Assembly (NCBI RefSeq): GCF_003383615.1
Contig: NZ_QNUL01000002.1
Location: 1-64,000, forward strand
Source of the DNA: Dyadobacter luteus
Lineage (GTDB): Bacteria; Bacteroidota; Bacteroidia; Cytophagales; Spirosomataceae
Length of the DNA stretch: 64,000 nucleotides
Direction of reading: 5' to 3'
Part shown: piece after piece, positions 26,124 to 35,405 of the stretch
Numbering within the stretch: position 1 is the stretch's first letter
How the letters are laid out: each line of letters begins with the position of its first letter
The notes under the pieces: generated by a model
What the model was told of the DNA's origin: nothing
Database searches by the model: none
What the model saw: the letters and a program-made list of their open reading frames with translations, nothing else
Translations under genes and position numbers: made by a program

Positions 26124-27038
26124 ATGAATTTCAGAAAGAACCGGCTCTCCACCGGGCAAGCCAAACAAATCGATTTGGTTGCCTACCTGGCTTTGCTTGG
26201 CTACAAATCTTCCAAAGTAAGGAATAATAGTCATTGGTATTACTCACCATTACATCAGGAAAAAACACCTTCATTTGTAGTTAACCGAAGCAAGAATGTG
26301 TGGTATGATTTTGGGATAGGGAAAGGGGGATCTATTATCGATTTTGGGATCCTTTATCATAAGACTACAATTCCCGAGTTATTACAATTGCTATCTGATG
26401 GAAATTTCCTTCCCCTGGTTCAGCGACCTGGGAGTACTAACGCGGAAAAAACAGAAGAGACCGGCAAGATTAAAATTGTCGGGAATTCTAAACTGTCTTC
26501 ACCATCGCTTCTGAGCTATATTGAAAGCCGCGGTATTCCGTTAGCCACCGCTGAACAGTACTGCCGGGAAGTCCGGTTTGAGATCAGCGGAAAGAATTAC
26601 TTCGGGATCGGTTTTCAAAATGATTCGGGTGGATATGAAATCCGTAACCCTTACTTCAAATCCGGCAGCTCGCCCAAAGACATCACCACTTTAAGCATCG
26701 GCTCTGATAGCATCGCAGTCTTCGAAGGCTTTTTTGATTTTCTGTCCTACCAGGCAATCCGTGAGGAGCTCCCACGCCCATCTACAGATTACCTGATCCT
26801 GAACTCTCTTTCCTTTTTCGAAAAAGCATTGGTGCCACTGAAAGAATACCAGAGCGTGCACCTATATCTGGATAACAATGATGCTGGCAGAAAATGTACA
26901 GAAAAGGCCTTGTCGATTTCCGCCAAGTTTAAGGATGAAAGTGGCCTTTACAGAGGACACGAAGATCTCAACGATTTTCTTTTAGCCCGTAGAAACAATC
27001 CTTTCAAAAAGCAGAGAAAGGGCCTAAGGATTGGCTGA
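26124..27038 (+). CDS. Primase-like protein: CHC2-type zinc-finger fold plus Toprim domain
   Basis: A 304-residue protein. The N-terminal part (about residues 18-95) has the CHC2-domain pattern of DnaG-like primases on mobile elements: WYYSPLHQEKTPSF, VWYDFGIGKGGSIIDF. The zinc cysteines are missing, as is common in this family. The C-terminal part is a Toprim domain: SIAVFEGFFDFLSYQA supplies the acidic residue and VHLYLDNNDAGRK the DxD-like motif. Such proteins precede relaxase genes in Bacteroidota elements. The frame is also open from a GTG at 26103. A terminator follows at 27141. Confidence 0.85.
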   Translation: MNFRKNRLSTGQAKQIDLVAYLALLGYKSSKVRNNSHWYYSPLHQEKTPSFVVNRSKNVWYDFGIGKGGSIIDFGILYHKTTIPELLQLLSDGNFLPLVQRPGSTNAEKTEETGKIKIVGNSKLSSPSLLSYIESRGIPLATAEQYCREVRFEISGKNYFGIGFQNDSGGYEIRNPYFKSGSSPKDITTLSIGSDSIAVFEGFFDFLSYQAIREELPRPSTDYLILNSLSFFEKALVPLKEYQSVHLYLDNNDAGRKCTEKALSISAKFKDESGLYRGHEDLNDFLLARRNNPFKKQRKGLRIG

Positions 27039-27140
27039 GGTAATAGTTTAATTGAAAGTAACTGCTTCAGCTTTACTTATTTCTCAAAGGCCTTCAGAGA
27101 GGCGGGAGATTTTCCGGTGTCCCGAAAATGGCAAGATGTC

Positions 27141-27165
27141 CGGTTGTATCACAACCGATTTTTTT
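27141..27165 (+). terminator. Rho-independent terminator after the primase-like gene
   Basis: CGGTTGT (27141-27147) pairs with ACAACCG (27151-27157) around ATC and is followed by ATTTTTTT. It lies about 100 bases downstream of the primase-like gene and separates it from the mobilisation genes. Confidence 0.7.
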
Positions 27166-27238
27166 CTGCCCTCACTCCGAAGTCGTGGGCAGTGAATTGA
27201 TTTAAGCAAGAATGTTCAAACTGTGAAAAAGATCCGAG
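27166..27238. other. Candidate origin of transfer (oriT) region
   Basis: Between the terminator and the relaxosome gene lies an inverted repeat CTGCCC / GGGCAG (27166-27171 and 27187-27192) with a 15-base spacer, followed by AT-rich sequence. oriT of Bacteroidota mobilisable elements often lies just upstream of the relaxosome and relaxase genes and next to a hairpin. No nic consensus can be assigned from sequence alone. Confidence 0.4.
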
Positions 27239-27631
27239 ATGAAAGAGAACAAAAAAGTAAAAGACAAATGGCTGCATATCCGTATTGACGAGGTGGAGCA
27301 AAAGCAAATTCAAAGCCTGTTTACCCGCTCGAAAGACCGCAAGCTAAGCGGCTATCTAAGAAAGGTAATTCTTCAAAAACCGGTAGTGGTCACTTATCAC
27401 AACCAGTCGCTGGAAGATGTGATTACGGTTCTTACGAGACTTCAAAATGATTTGAACGGTCTTGCCAACAACTACAATCAGGCGGTACACAAACTGCATA
27501 CGCTGCGCGATACACCTGAGTATATCAACTGGCTGATTACGTATGAGCTCGACCGTAAGAAGCTGCTGGAAGATGTAGCTGAAATCAAATCTTACATCAG
27601 AAAGACCGCGGAGTTATGGTTGCAGTCATAA
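27239..27631 (+). CDS. Relaxosome accessory protein (MobA/MobC-like)
   Basis: A 130-residue basic protein with the opening run DKWLHIRIDEVEQKQIQSLF, typical of ribbon-helix-helix relaxosome proteins of Bacteroidota mobilisable elements, then SGYLRKVILQKPV and a C-terminal helix pair (the LNGLANNYNQAVHKL region is the usual MobC-type core). It should bind oriT and guide the relaxase. The last 16 bases overlap the relaxase start, showing translational coupling. Confidence 0.85.
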   Translation: MKENKKVKDKWLHIRIDEVEQKQIQSLFTRSKDRKLSGYLRKVILQKPVVVTYHNQSLEDVITVLTRLQNDLNGLANNYNQAVHKLHTLRDTPEYINWLITYELDRKKLLEDVAEIKSYIRKTAELWLQS

Positions 27632-28914
27632 ACACAGGAAAGTCAATCCGGGCTGCATTTATGTACAATGAAAATAAGGTAGCAGAGGGCGTAGCTGACC
27701 TAATTATGGCTGGTAACTATCCGATGGAAACAGATGATATGAACCAGATGCACCGGCTGAATATGCTTTTAAAAACTGCTGCGAACAACGATAATATAAA
27801 GCGAAACAGCGTTCATATTTCCCTGAATTTTGCGCCGGGAGAGCAGCTTGGAAAGGATACTTTGGCAGCCATTGCCGCGGATTACATGGAAAGAATTGGT
27901 TTTGGCGGGCAGCCCTTTCTGGTATATGAGCATAAGGATGTTGCCCACCAGCACCTTCACATCGTGAGCGTGAAAGTGCGGCCCGACGGCAGCCGAATTG
28001 ATATGAACAACATCGGAAAAGTGCAATCGCAGCAGGCTAGAAAGGTACTTGAAATTAAGTATGGTCTTGTAAAAGCGGAGCAACAAAATAATGCTGTATC
28101 CAACCTGAAACCTGTCAGTGCATCAAGGGTAGGATATGGTAAATCAGAGACGCGACGCGCGATTTATAAGGTGCTGTGTGCAGTTCTCAAACCTTATAAA
28201 TATACTTCGCTTGCTGAGCTGAATGCTGTACTTAGACTATACAACGTAACGGCCGAAAGGGGCAGCGAGACTTCAAGAACCCACCGGCATCGGGGGCTAT
28301 TATACCGCATGCTGGACAGTGAAGGCAAGCCTGTCGGCGTCCCAATTAAAGCAAGTCTATTTCCTGACAGCTTCCCTGGAAGACCTACGCTGAAGTATAT
28401 AGAAAGCAGGTTTCTGATCAACGAAACGCTCAGGCAAGATGATAAAAAAAGGGTCAAAGCGGCCATCGATTTTGCGCTGATCAATGCGCAGCGCACTACA
28501 TTGCAGGACATGATTAAGGAGCTAAATGGTAAGGGAATCACTACCGTTCTTAGACAAAATCAGCAAAGTGTGCTGTATGGAATCACCTTCATAGATCATC
28601 AGAAGAAGGCAGTTTTCAATGGAAGTGACTTGGGAAAACAATACAGCGCGAGCGGAATTCTTTCCCGCTGCAAGCAGGCAGAAAAGATCCCTCACTACAT
28701 GAATCCGAACCTTTCTAGTGGCAGAATTTCAGCCTCACAATCAAATAGTGTGCAAGCAGGACGAAGGGATTTTTTGGTAGCACCGGCAGGATCTGAAAAG
28801 GAGTCGGGTGTTATCGATGCGCTTTTGAAAGTTGAATATGGAGCGGATTATCTGCCAGGACAATGGAAAGCAAGACGAAAAAAGAAGAGAAGAAATCAAT
28901 CAAATAACCTTTAA
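27616..28914 (+). CDS. Relaxase (MobB-like mobilisation nuclease)
   Basis: A 432-residue relaxase. The N-terminal half carries the nuclease domain, with the metal-binding three-histidine motif around residues 106-115 (HKDVAHQHLHIV), preceded by the run SVHISLNFAPGEQ. The conserved YNENKV near residue 17 offers a tyrosine that may be the nucleophile. The C-terminal half is basic. The enzyme nicks oriT and stays bound to the transferred strand. It overlaps the relaxosome gene and is followed by the coupling protein after 12 bases. Confidence 0.9.
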   Translation: MVAVINTGKSIRAAFMYNENKVAEGVADLIMAGNYPMETDDMNQMHRLNMLLKTAANNDNIKRNSVHISLNFAPGEQLGKDTLAAIAADYMERIGFGGQPFLVYEHKDVAHQHLHIVSVKVRPDGSRIDMNNIGKVQSQQARKVLEIKYGLVKAEQQNNAVSNLKPVSASRVGYGKSETRRAIYKVLCAVLKPYKYTSLAELNAVLRLYNVTAERGSETSRTHRHRGLLYRMLDSEGKPVGVPIKASLFPDSFPGRPTLKYIESRFLINETLRQDDKKRVKAAIDFALINAQRTTLQDMIKELNGKGITTVLRQNQQSVLYGITFIDHQKKAVFNGSDLGKQYSASGILSRCKQAEKIPHYMNPNLSSGRISASQSNSVQAGRRDFLVAPAGSEKESGVIDALLKVEYGADYLPGQWKARRKKKRRNQSNNL

Positions 28915-28926
28915 ATCAAAACGAAG

Positions 28927-30915
28927 ATGGCACACCAGACAGGCGAGAATGAACAGGCACTGCGGAAGATTCTGGATATGACGCGCATGATAAGTTTCAT
29001 ATTATTAGGGCTACACTTTTATTATTATTGTTACGGAGCTTTCAAGCATTGGGGACTGGTTTCAGCCTTTTCAGACCGGATGTTGGTTAACGTTGCAGCT
29101 ACCGGATTGTTCAGCAGCTTTTCCAAATCCAAGCTGTTTGCATTGGGTTTTTTATGCATATCACTTCTGGGATCAAAGGGCAGAAAGAATGAAAAGCTGA
29201 GCTACAAAAATGCTCTGGTTTATATGGCAATCGGGCTAACTGTTTACTTTCTGAGCTACTATTTACTTCTGGCAAGGTTATCTGTGGAGGGGCGATCAGT
29301 CTTATACGTGGTGGGGTTACTGACTGGTTATCTCACGATACTCAAAGGCGGGACGATCCTTTCACGCATCATTACTGACAAGCTAAAAAAGGATATTTTC
29401 AACTCAGAAAATGAGACCTTTCCCCAGGAAGAACGCCTGCTCGATAACGAGTATTCGATTAATCTGCCTGCAAAATATCAACTGAAAAACAAACAACGAA
29501 AAAGCTGGATCAACATCATTAATCCGTTTCGGGGCCTGCTTGTGCTAGGTACGCCTGGGGCAGGGAAGAGCTATTTTGTGATCCGGCATGTGATTACCCA
29601 GCACATCAAAAAAGGCTTCTCTATGTTCGCTTATGATTTCAAATACCCAGATCTGTCAGTCATCGTATACAACACCTGGTTAAAGAATAAACACCTGTTC
29701 AAAGTGGAGCCAAAGTTCTATGTGATCAACTTTGATGATCTTACCAGAAGCCACCGATGTAATCCTTTGGATCCTTCTGGTATGCAGGATATCACCGACG
29801 CATCAGAATCTGCGCGCACAATCCTAATGGGGTTGAACCGTGAATGGATTAAAAAACAGGGAGACTTCTTTGTTGAATCACCTATCAATTTTCTTTCTGC
29901 GATCATCTGGTATCTGCGCCGTTACCAGGATGGTGCCTTCTGTACATTGCCGCATGTGATCGAGTTAATGCAGGTGGATTACGATAGTTTGTTCACGATC
30001 CTTAGAACTGAAAAGGAGATTGAGGTACTGATCAATCCATTTGTCAATGCATATATGAATGATGTCATGGAGCAGCTCGAAGGCCAGATTGCATCAGCTA
30101 AAATATCTATGGCTAGGCTTTCGTCGCCACAGCTTTACTACGCTCTTTCAGGATCGGATTTTACTTTGGACATTAATAATCCAGATGAGCCAAAGCTTGT
30201 TTGCGCCGGAAATAACCCGCAGAAAATACAGATTTACGGAGCCGTCCTGTCTCTATACGTGAACCGTTTGGTCAAACTTGTCAACCAGAAAGGTAAGCTG
30301 AAAAGCAGTCTGGTGTTCGACGAATTTCCAACTATCTACCTAAATAATATGGACAGTTTGATTGCTACAGCCCGTAGCAACAAAGTCTCTACGACACTGG
30401 GAATTCAGGATTTTAGTCAACTCAAAAAGGACTACGGCAGGGAACAGGCGGATGTCATCATGAACATCGTCGGCAATGTAGTCTCCGGACAAGTAACGGG
30501 AGATACTGCCAAACAATTGTCAGAACGTTTCGGGAAAATCATGCAGGACCGGGAAAGTCTTTCGATTAACAGCTCAGATACATCTATCAGCAGGTCGCAG
30601 CAACTCGAATCGGCAGTGCCTCCGTCTAAGATTTCGGCGCTTTCATCCGGTGAGTTTGTGGGGATGGTCGCTGATGATCCTAAGAATAAAATTACTTTGA
30701 AAGCCTTTCATTGTGAGATACAGAATGATCATGATGCGCTTGAAAAGGAAGAAGATGCTTACTTCTCAATTCCTGAGATACGGAAGGTCGACCAGGTTAT
30801 GATTCAACGGAATTACAATCAGATTAAGCAGGATGTGCAGGATATTATTGCTTCAGAGATGGAGAGGTTGAGCGGTGATCCGGCCTTGGTAAGGCTTATT
30901 ATTAGAAAACAGTAA
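28927..30915 (+). CDS. Type IV coupling protein (TraG/MobC-like)
   Basis: A 662-residue membrane ATPase. Three to four hydrophobic segments fill residues 15-150, then comes Walker A GTPGAGKSYF near residue 208, FAYDFKYPDLS, and a Walker B-like run SSLVFDEFPTIYL. It continues with ATARSNKVSTTLGIQD, where the glutamine-containing sensor motif is typical of TraG/VirD4. The protein links the relaxosome to a mating pore. No mating-pore (Tra/VirB) genes are visible in this window, so the element is either mobilisable by a helper or has its pore genes elsewhere. Confidence 0.9.
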   Translation: MAHQTGENEQALRKILDMTRMISFILLGLHFYYYCYGAFKHWGLVSAFSDRMLVNVAATGLFSSFSKSKLFALGFLCISLLGSKGRKNEKLSYKNALVYMAIGLTVYFLSYYLLLARLSVEGRSVLYVVGLLTGYLTILKGGTILSRIITDKLKKDIFNSENETFPQEERLLDNEYSINLPAKYQLKNKQRKSWINIINPFRGLLVLGTPGAGKSYFVIRHVITQHIKKGFSMFAYDFKYPDLSVIVYNTWLKNKHLFKVEPKFYVINFDDLTRSHRCNPLDPSGMQDITDASESARTILMGLNREWIKKQGDFFVESPINFLSAIIWYLRRYQDGAFCTLPHVIELMQVDYDSLFTILRTEKEIEVLINPFVNAYMNDVMEQLEGQIASAKISMARLSSPQLYYALSGSDFTLDINNPDEPKLVCAGNNPQKIQIYGAVLSLYVNRLVKLVNQKGKLKSSLVFDEFPTIYLNNMDSLIATARSNKVSTTLGIQDFSQLKKDYGREQADVIMNIVGNVVSGQVTGDTAKQLSERFGKIMQDRESLSINSSDTSISRSQQLESAVPPSKISALSSGEFVGMVADDPKNKITLKAFHCEIQNDHDALEKEEDAYFSIPEIRKVDQVMIQRNYNQIKQDVQDIIASEMERLSGDPALVRLIIRKQ

Positions 30916-31062
30916 TGGTGTCAAGTTTATTTTTCGCACCCGCCCAATGTGTTACCAACGCAGAATCCCTGTGAGTAATTGAGGGTACCCGAAGATAAGT
31001 TCAACTTTGTTAAGTGGGAAAATTCTGGTAGAATTACCACTTTAATACCTTATCTGGAATGA

Positions 31063-31419
31063 ATGAAGAATTTTATTGCCTTATTGATGATTTCTGGGTT
31101 GCTAATCTCATGCTCTGGAAATAATCAGCTAAAAGTGGAATCGGATGCTACTTTATTAGATCAACCAGCAGACCCGGAATTATTTGCAGTCAGTCGATAC
31201 GAAGTACACCTTTTAACAGATCCAGAACCGAAAGTGGCTAGAATAGTAAATCAAAAGGCCGCGGAAACACTTCGCGAAACATACTACATCTTGGTAGGTA
31301 GATCTTTAAAAATCACCATTTTATCCGAATATAACGAGTGGGTAAATGTCAAAGTGATTGAGCCTAACTGGTTACAGAACACGCATATTGGTTGGATGGC
31401 AATAGTTGGGCAATTTTGA
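31063..31419 (+). CDS. Small lipoprotein with SH3-like domain
   Basis: The N-terminus MKNFIALLMISGLLISCSG is a lipoprotein signal with a lipobox ending in Cys17. The mature part has the strand pattern of a bacterial SH3 domain: EVHLLTDPEPKVARIV, LKITILSEYNEWVNVKVI, GWMAIVGQF. It should sit on the periplasmic face of a membrane and bind peptidoglycan or a partner protein. The next frame overlaps its last 14 bases. Confidence 0.7.
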   Translation: MKNFIALLMISGLLISCSGNNQLKVESDATLLDQPADPELFAVSRYEVHLLTDPEPKVARIVNQKAAETLRETYYILVGRSLKITILSEYNEWVNVKVIEPNWLQNTHIGWMAIVGQF

Positions 31420-31858
31420 TTCTTCTAAACCGAAAGGAAGCACACCCGTTAAACTAAGCGTTTTTACAGCGATCGATCCGTTACGTAGCAAACTATCAGG
31501 TAATGGCATAGGTCAATTATACTCTTGGCAATACGTTGATGGTGTAGACTGGCAAGCAATCACGAACTATTTTGACATAGGAAGAGGTTTGAATGAATGG
31601 GGTTTGCAAAATAATCTAGCTTATTATTTTTCCAGCTCGGAAGAACCCTTTGTAGAATCGTTTCAACTTGTTTTGAACATCAATGTCTCATCAGAGCAAA
31701 AATATGCCAAGAACAAGATGATAAGTTTAACAAAAAAATCTTTGCTTCATTGGGAGAATCAATATCTTCAGGTCTTCTCGGTGCGGTTAATCACCAAGCT
31801 AAATTTTGAAGCCGGAAAAGTCAAGGATAATGACTTTGATATTAGAAGTAAGAACTAA
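31406..31858 (+). CDS. Hypothetical protein overlapping the SH3 lipoprotein (150 aa)
   Basis: The frame starts with TTG at 31406 inside the end of the lipoprotein gene and runs 150 codons. It reads like the continuation of a protein rather than a free-standing one (LGNFDSSKPKGSTPVKLSVF...), so the two frames may be one gene split by a frameshift near 31410, or a coupled pair. No domain is recognised. The C-terminal half is Lys/Asn-rich. Confidence 0.5.
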   Translation: MGNFDSSKPKGSTPVKLSVFTAIDPLRSKLSGNGIGQLYSWQYVDGVDWQAITNYFDIGRGLNEWGLQNNLAYYFSSSEEPFVESFQLVLNINVSSEQKYAKNKMISLTKKSLLHWENQYLQVFSVRLITKLNFEAGKVKDNDFDIRSKN

Positions 31859-32167
31859 GAAACTATTCCTATTACCAGCAGTCTGATCAATGTATATGCC
31901 CGCTAATTGTTGTGATAAGGACTTATTTAATGTGTTGTTTCAAACCTTGTTATTAACTTGACGACCACTTGTCATATATGAATTCCATGAATGTATGTTA
32001 AATTATAAATTTATCCCCTACAGCATAGCTTATTGTGACTTCAAGGACGTTACTAACGGTTAACACAATTGGCAATCAAGGTAGACTAGCGAGATCCGGA
32101 TATTTATCTCCCATTGAGTTCGTGTTTAACTACAAAATTACACTTCAAACTTGAATATGCGTAACTT
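31859..32167. other. Gene-free stretch before the IS21 element
   Basis: No gene, repeat or clear hairpin is seen. The last six bases (32162-32167, TAACTT) are the left copy of the IS21 target duplication. Confidence 0.5.
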
Positions 32168-32176
32168 TGTCTAAAA

Positions 32177-32491
32177 CGGACTTCACCGGGCCAGTCATTT
32201 CGGAGTATCAGGGGCCAGTCATAACGGAAATCAACGGGCCAAAATTCAGGATCAATTTCGGAGGTCATTGGGCCAAGTTTTCGTCGGGTCAAGCTTGCTG
32301 ACTTAGGTTGAAAACGGAGGTAACTGGGCCAATAACGATTTTGATTTCGGAAGTCATTGGGCCAATCCTTCGAGTGAGAATTGGTCAGAGCTTCTAAAAA
32401 CGGAGGTCGTTGGGCCAAAACACCCTCAATCCGATCCTGACCTATTAGTACAGGCAATCTAACTTCTTAAAAAACGGAAGTCATTGGGCCA
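32177..32491 (+). repeat. Eight subterminal repeats at the IS21 left end
   Basis: Eight copies of a 17-base motif close to CGGAAGTCATTGGGCCA are spaced irregularly across 315 bases; the last one ends at 32491, seven bases before istA. IS21 elements carry a few such transposase-binding sites at each end. Eight on one side is many. The spacers differ in length and sequence. Confidence 0.9.
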
Positions 32492-32497
32492 CTTTCC

Positions 32498-34084
32498 ATG
32501 ATTTATCATAGCCTTGTTACTGAATTAAATCTCAGCGACATGGCCGGACAAAGGATCAATATCATGGAAATACGTAGCTTGATTGCATTGAAATTAAAGG
32601 GGTTAAGCAACAGGAAAGTGGCGGACCTGTTAAAGATTAACCGCAAGACCGTTGATAATTATACCAGCCGTTTTTCAGCTCTGAACCTTGGTTTTGACGA
32701 GCTTATTAATCTTACAGAGCCCGATCTGCGGGATCTGTTTACCGAAGAGCCACAGACTGAAAAACAGCGTTATGAACTGCTAGCCGCACGTTTTTCTTAC
32801 CTAGAAAAGCAGCTTCGCAAGCCAGGGTGCACCCTTCAGGCACTCTGGAAAGAATACTTGCAACAAAATCCACAGGGTTATAAATACACTCAGTTTACTT
32901 TTCATTATCGCCGGTGGCGCTCCTTAAATAACCATAGTGGAAAGCTTGATCATAAAGCAGGAGAAAAGCTCTTCATTGACTTCTGTGGCAAAAAATTATC
33001 CTACATCGATAAAGCGACCGGAGAACAAGTTGAAGTAGAGGTTTTTGTAGGTGTTCTGCCCTGCAGCCAGTATACTTTTGTAAAAGTCGTTGCTTCACAA
33101 AAAAGGGAGGATCTTATTCTTTGTCTGGAATCCTGTCTGCAATGGATTGGTGGTGTGCCGCAGGCTATTGTATCGGATAATCTGAAAGCAGCTGTTAGCA
33201 AAGGCAGTAAATATGCCCCGGTAATTAACAGGACGCTTACTGATTTTGCATTGCACTATGGATGTGTCGTCGACCCGGCCCGTCCGCATCACCCTCAGGA
33301 TAAAGCGCTTGTAGAGCGCAGCGTCGAACTGGTATACCAACGGATCTTCTATCCTTTAAGCAAGTTCACCTTCTTTAGTCTGGATGAACTTAATAAGGCC
33401 ATTAAAGGCCTTCTGGATGAATATAATGACTATTTATTCTCTCATGGGGGCGGCAGCAGGCGGAGCCACTTCGTGGACCTTGAAAAAGAATATCTCCAGG
33501 CGTTACCTGCCGGTACTTATAGCATCCGCCATTACAGACGGGCCAAAGTCCAACGCACTGCCCATATTTTCCTGAGCGAAGACCACAACTATTACAGTGT
33601 CCCGTACCGCTTTACCGGCCTGTCTGTCGAAGTCCAGTATAACCACAATCATGTGGAGATATTTTATAACCACGACCGTATTGCCTTGCATAAAAGAAGT
33701 TACAGGCCAGGTCATTACACCACTGTAGCCGATCACATGCCTTCTACACATCGTGCTTATCAGCAGTGGTCACCCCAGCATTTTGAAGACCGGGCCATAC
33801 AAGTTGGTAGTTGTACTTTGGAGTATATCAAAAAGTTATTAGGTCAGTACAGCTATCCCGAAGTTGCCTATAAACAAGCGCAAGGTATACTGGCCTTCCT
33901 GAAGCAATATGACAGGTCGCGTTTAGAAAATGCATGCAAACGTGCGCTACTGTATCATAAGGCCTCTTATCATACGATTGAAAACATTCTTAAAAACAAC
34001 CTGGACATGGAGGAGATCAATCAACAGCCAGAGTTGACTATTCCACAGCATGATAATATCCGCGGCGCAAGCCATTACAAGTAG
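32498..34084 (+). CDS. istA: IS21-family transposase IstA
   Basis: A 528-residue DDE transposase. The N-terminus has a helix-turn-helix (ALKLKGLSNRKVADLLKINRKTV). The catalytic core opens with KLFIDFCGKKL (first Asp), continues with PQAIVSDNLKAAV (second Asp) and has PQDKALVERSVELVYQR for the Glu region. It joins the IS ends to the target with IstB. The start at 32498 (ATG) lies just after the last subterminal repeat, so transposase binding there could regulate its own gene. Confidence 0.95.
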   Translation: MIYHSLVTELNLSDMAGQRINIMEIRSLIALKLKGLSNRKVADLLKINRKTVDNYTSRFSALNLGFDELINLTEPDLRDLFTEEPQTEKQRYELLAARFSYLEKQLRKPGCTLQALWKEYLQQNPQGYKYTQFTFHYRRWRSLNNHSGKLDHKAGEKLFIDFCGKKLSYIDKATGEQVEVEVFVGVLPCSQYTFVKVVASQKREDLILCLESCLQWIGGVPQAIVSDNLKAAVSKGSKYAPVINRTLTDFALHYGCVVDPARPHHPQDKALVERSVELVYQRIFYPLSKFTFFSLDELNKAIKGLLDEYNDYLFSHGGGSRRSHFVDLEKEYLQALPAGTYSIRHYRRAKVQRTAHIFLSEDHNYYSVPYRFTGLSVEVQYNHNHVEIFYNHDRIALHKRSYRPGHYTTVADHMPSTHRAYQQWSPQHFEDRAIQVGSCTLEYIKKLLGQYSYPEVAYKQAQGILAFLKQYDRSRLENACKRALLYHKASYHTIENILKNNLDMEEINQQPELTIPQHDNIRGASHYK

Positions 34085-34132
34085 TATTCCGGACCATGTT
34101 GACCCCGGTAAATTTTATAAACCAAAACAATT

Positions 34133-34870
34133 ATGAACGAACACAACACCCTTGAAAAAATGCGCCGGATGCGCATGAACGCGATGGCTACACTTTATTA
34201 TCGCTGCGTCAACGAACACCTGTATCAGGATTACTCTCTGGATGACTTCCTGTCTCTTCTGGTCGACACAGAATGGGAAAGCAGGCAAAGCCGTAACATA
34301 GAAAGCCTGATCCTCAGAGCTGGTTTTAAGCAAGACGCTGCCGCGTCTGACATCGATTACCAAACCACCAGAAATTTGGACAAAACAACCTTTGAAAGGC
34401 TGCTCAGCCTAAATTTTATTAGTAAAAAGGAGAACCTGATCATCACCGGACCCACTGGGTCTGGCAAGAGTTTTCTTGCTCAATCTCTTGGAATCAAAGC
34501 TTGCCAACTCCTCAATAAAACCATTTATTACAATACCGCCAGATTTTTTGACATTGCAAAGCTGGCCAAGCTCGAAGGCACCTACCATAAACTAATCAAA
34601 CGTATACAGAAAGCAGAGCTTTTAATCCTGGACGACTTCGGGCTCGTATCTATTGATCAGGCAGCTAGAAATGTCCTGCTCGACGTGATTGAAGAACGGT
34701 ATGATAAATCGTCAACAATCATTGCAACCCAGATACCAGTCTCAAAATGGCATGGTCTGATTGGAGAAAATACCATTGCCGACGCGATTTTAGATCGAAT
34801 TGTTTTTTCTTCCCACCGCATTGAGCTCGAAGGAGATTCCCTAAGAAAGAAAAAACAGTTGAGTACTTAA
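34133..34870 (+). CDS. istB: IS21-family AAA+ helper ATPase IstB
   Basis: A 245-residue AAA+ protein with Walker A GPTGSGKSF near residues 104-112 and Walker B ELLILDDFGL. A helical N-terminal domain (MRRMRMNAMATLYYRCVNE) precedes it. IstB selects the target and activates IstA. The gene follows istA by 48 bases, the usual arrangement. Confidence 0.95.
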   Translation: MNEHNTLEKMRRMRMNAMATLYYRCVNEHLYQDYSLDDFLSLLVDTEWESRQSRNIESLILRAGFKQDAAASDIDYQTTRNLDKTTFERLLSLNFISKKENLIITGPTGSGKSFLAQSLGIKACQLLNKTIYYNTARFFDIAKLAKLEGTYHKLIKRIQKAELLILDDFGLVSIDQAARNVLLDVIEERYDKSSTIIATQIPVSKWHGLIGENTIADAILDRIVFSSHRIELEGDSLRKKKQLST

Positions 34871-34900
34871 ATTTAAACTACTATTATTGCACTTGGAAAG

Positions 34901-34965
34901 TGGCCCAATGATTCCCGAAAAGCTTGGCCCTATATGCTCCGAAATGCCTGCCCCCATATCTCCGA
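34901..34965 (-). repeat. Three subterminal repeats at the IS21 right end
   Basis: Three inverted copies of the left-end motif (TGGCCCAATGATTCCCGA, TGGCCCTATATGCTCCGA, TGCCCCCATATCTCCGA) lie between istB and the right terminus. They face the eight left-end copies, giving an unequal 8:3 arrangement. Confidence 0.85.
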
Positions 34966-34973
34966 AATAGACA

Positions 34974-35405
34974 TAACTTTAGAATCGGTGTTTTACTTTT
35001 GTGGAACAGTGTGTCTTCAGTTGGTGATTCGATCTAACGACAGCTAGTGCATCGGAGATCAAAAAAACCGTTGCCAGCACAGTAACTGTCATGTCCAAAC
35101 TTAGAACATTTAAACCCACTTCCCCACTTTTAATTGGCTATAATTTCTTCGCATTAATTGTCGTCCGGAAAGTAAGTTTGAAACTCAAATAACGATAGAC
35201 TCTTAAATGTTTTTCTTCACACCACTTGCACATTTGTAGGTAAAAGAGGAAATTATAAGATCTAGGTCAACTGCCTAATTCCAACTACCGTTGTATATGC
35301 TATTGCTACCAAAATTGTGATTGGCTTGCTGAACGATCACTTGTTCAAACTCCTGCTATTCATAATTGCTGTATGTTTTATATCCTTGGACTAATCTTTC
35401 AATAT
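34974..35405. other. Gene-free stretch between IS21 and the Septu-like pair
   Basis: Positions 34974-34979 are the right target duplication of the IS21 element. No gene, RNA or clear repeat is seen in the rest. The AT-rich sequence may hold remnants of a disrupted intergenic region. Confidence 0.5.

Larger units (their letters stand above)
32168..34973 (+). mobile_element. IS21-family insertion sequence, intact
   Basis: A 2,806-bp element. Its ends are TGTCTA-AAA-CGGA (left) and, read inward from the right, TGTCTA-TTT-CGGA. It is flanked by a 6-bp direct repeat TAACTT at 32162-32167 and 34974-34979, in the 4-8 bp range of IS21. It carries istA and istB. The subterminal repeats at both ends are listed separately. 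Perfect target duplication and full-length genes suggest recent, functional insertion. Confidence 0.95.

Noticed and set aside
27166..27192. A second terminator before the relaxosome gene
   Set aside because: The stem is only six pairs with a 15-base spacer and no U-run; it fits better as a protein-binding or oriT structure.
32104..32457. 117-codon minus-strand frame with repeated residues
   Set aside because: Its apparent repeat pattern comes from the IS21 subterminal repeats; it is not a gene.
32177..32491. Repeats with regular look, possibly a CRISPR array
   Set aside because: The copies vary in sequence, spacers differ strongly in length, no cas genes are near, and the repeats recur inverted at the other IS21 end. 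They are IS21 subterminal sites.
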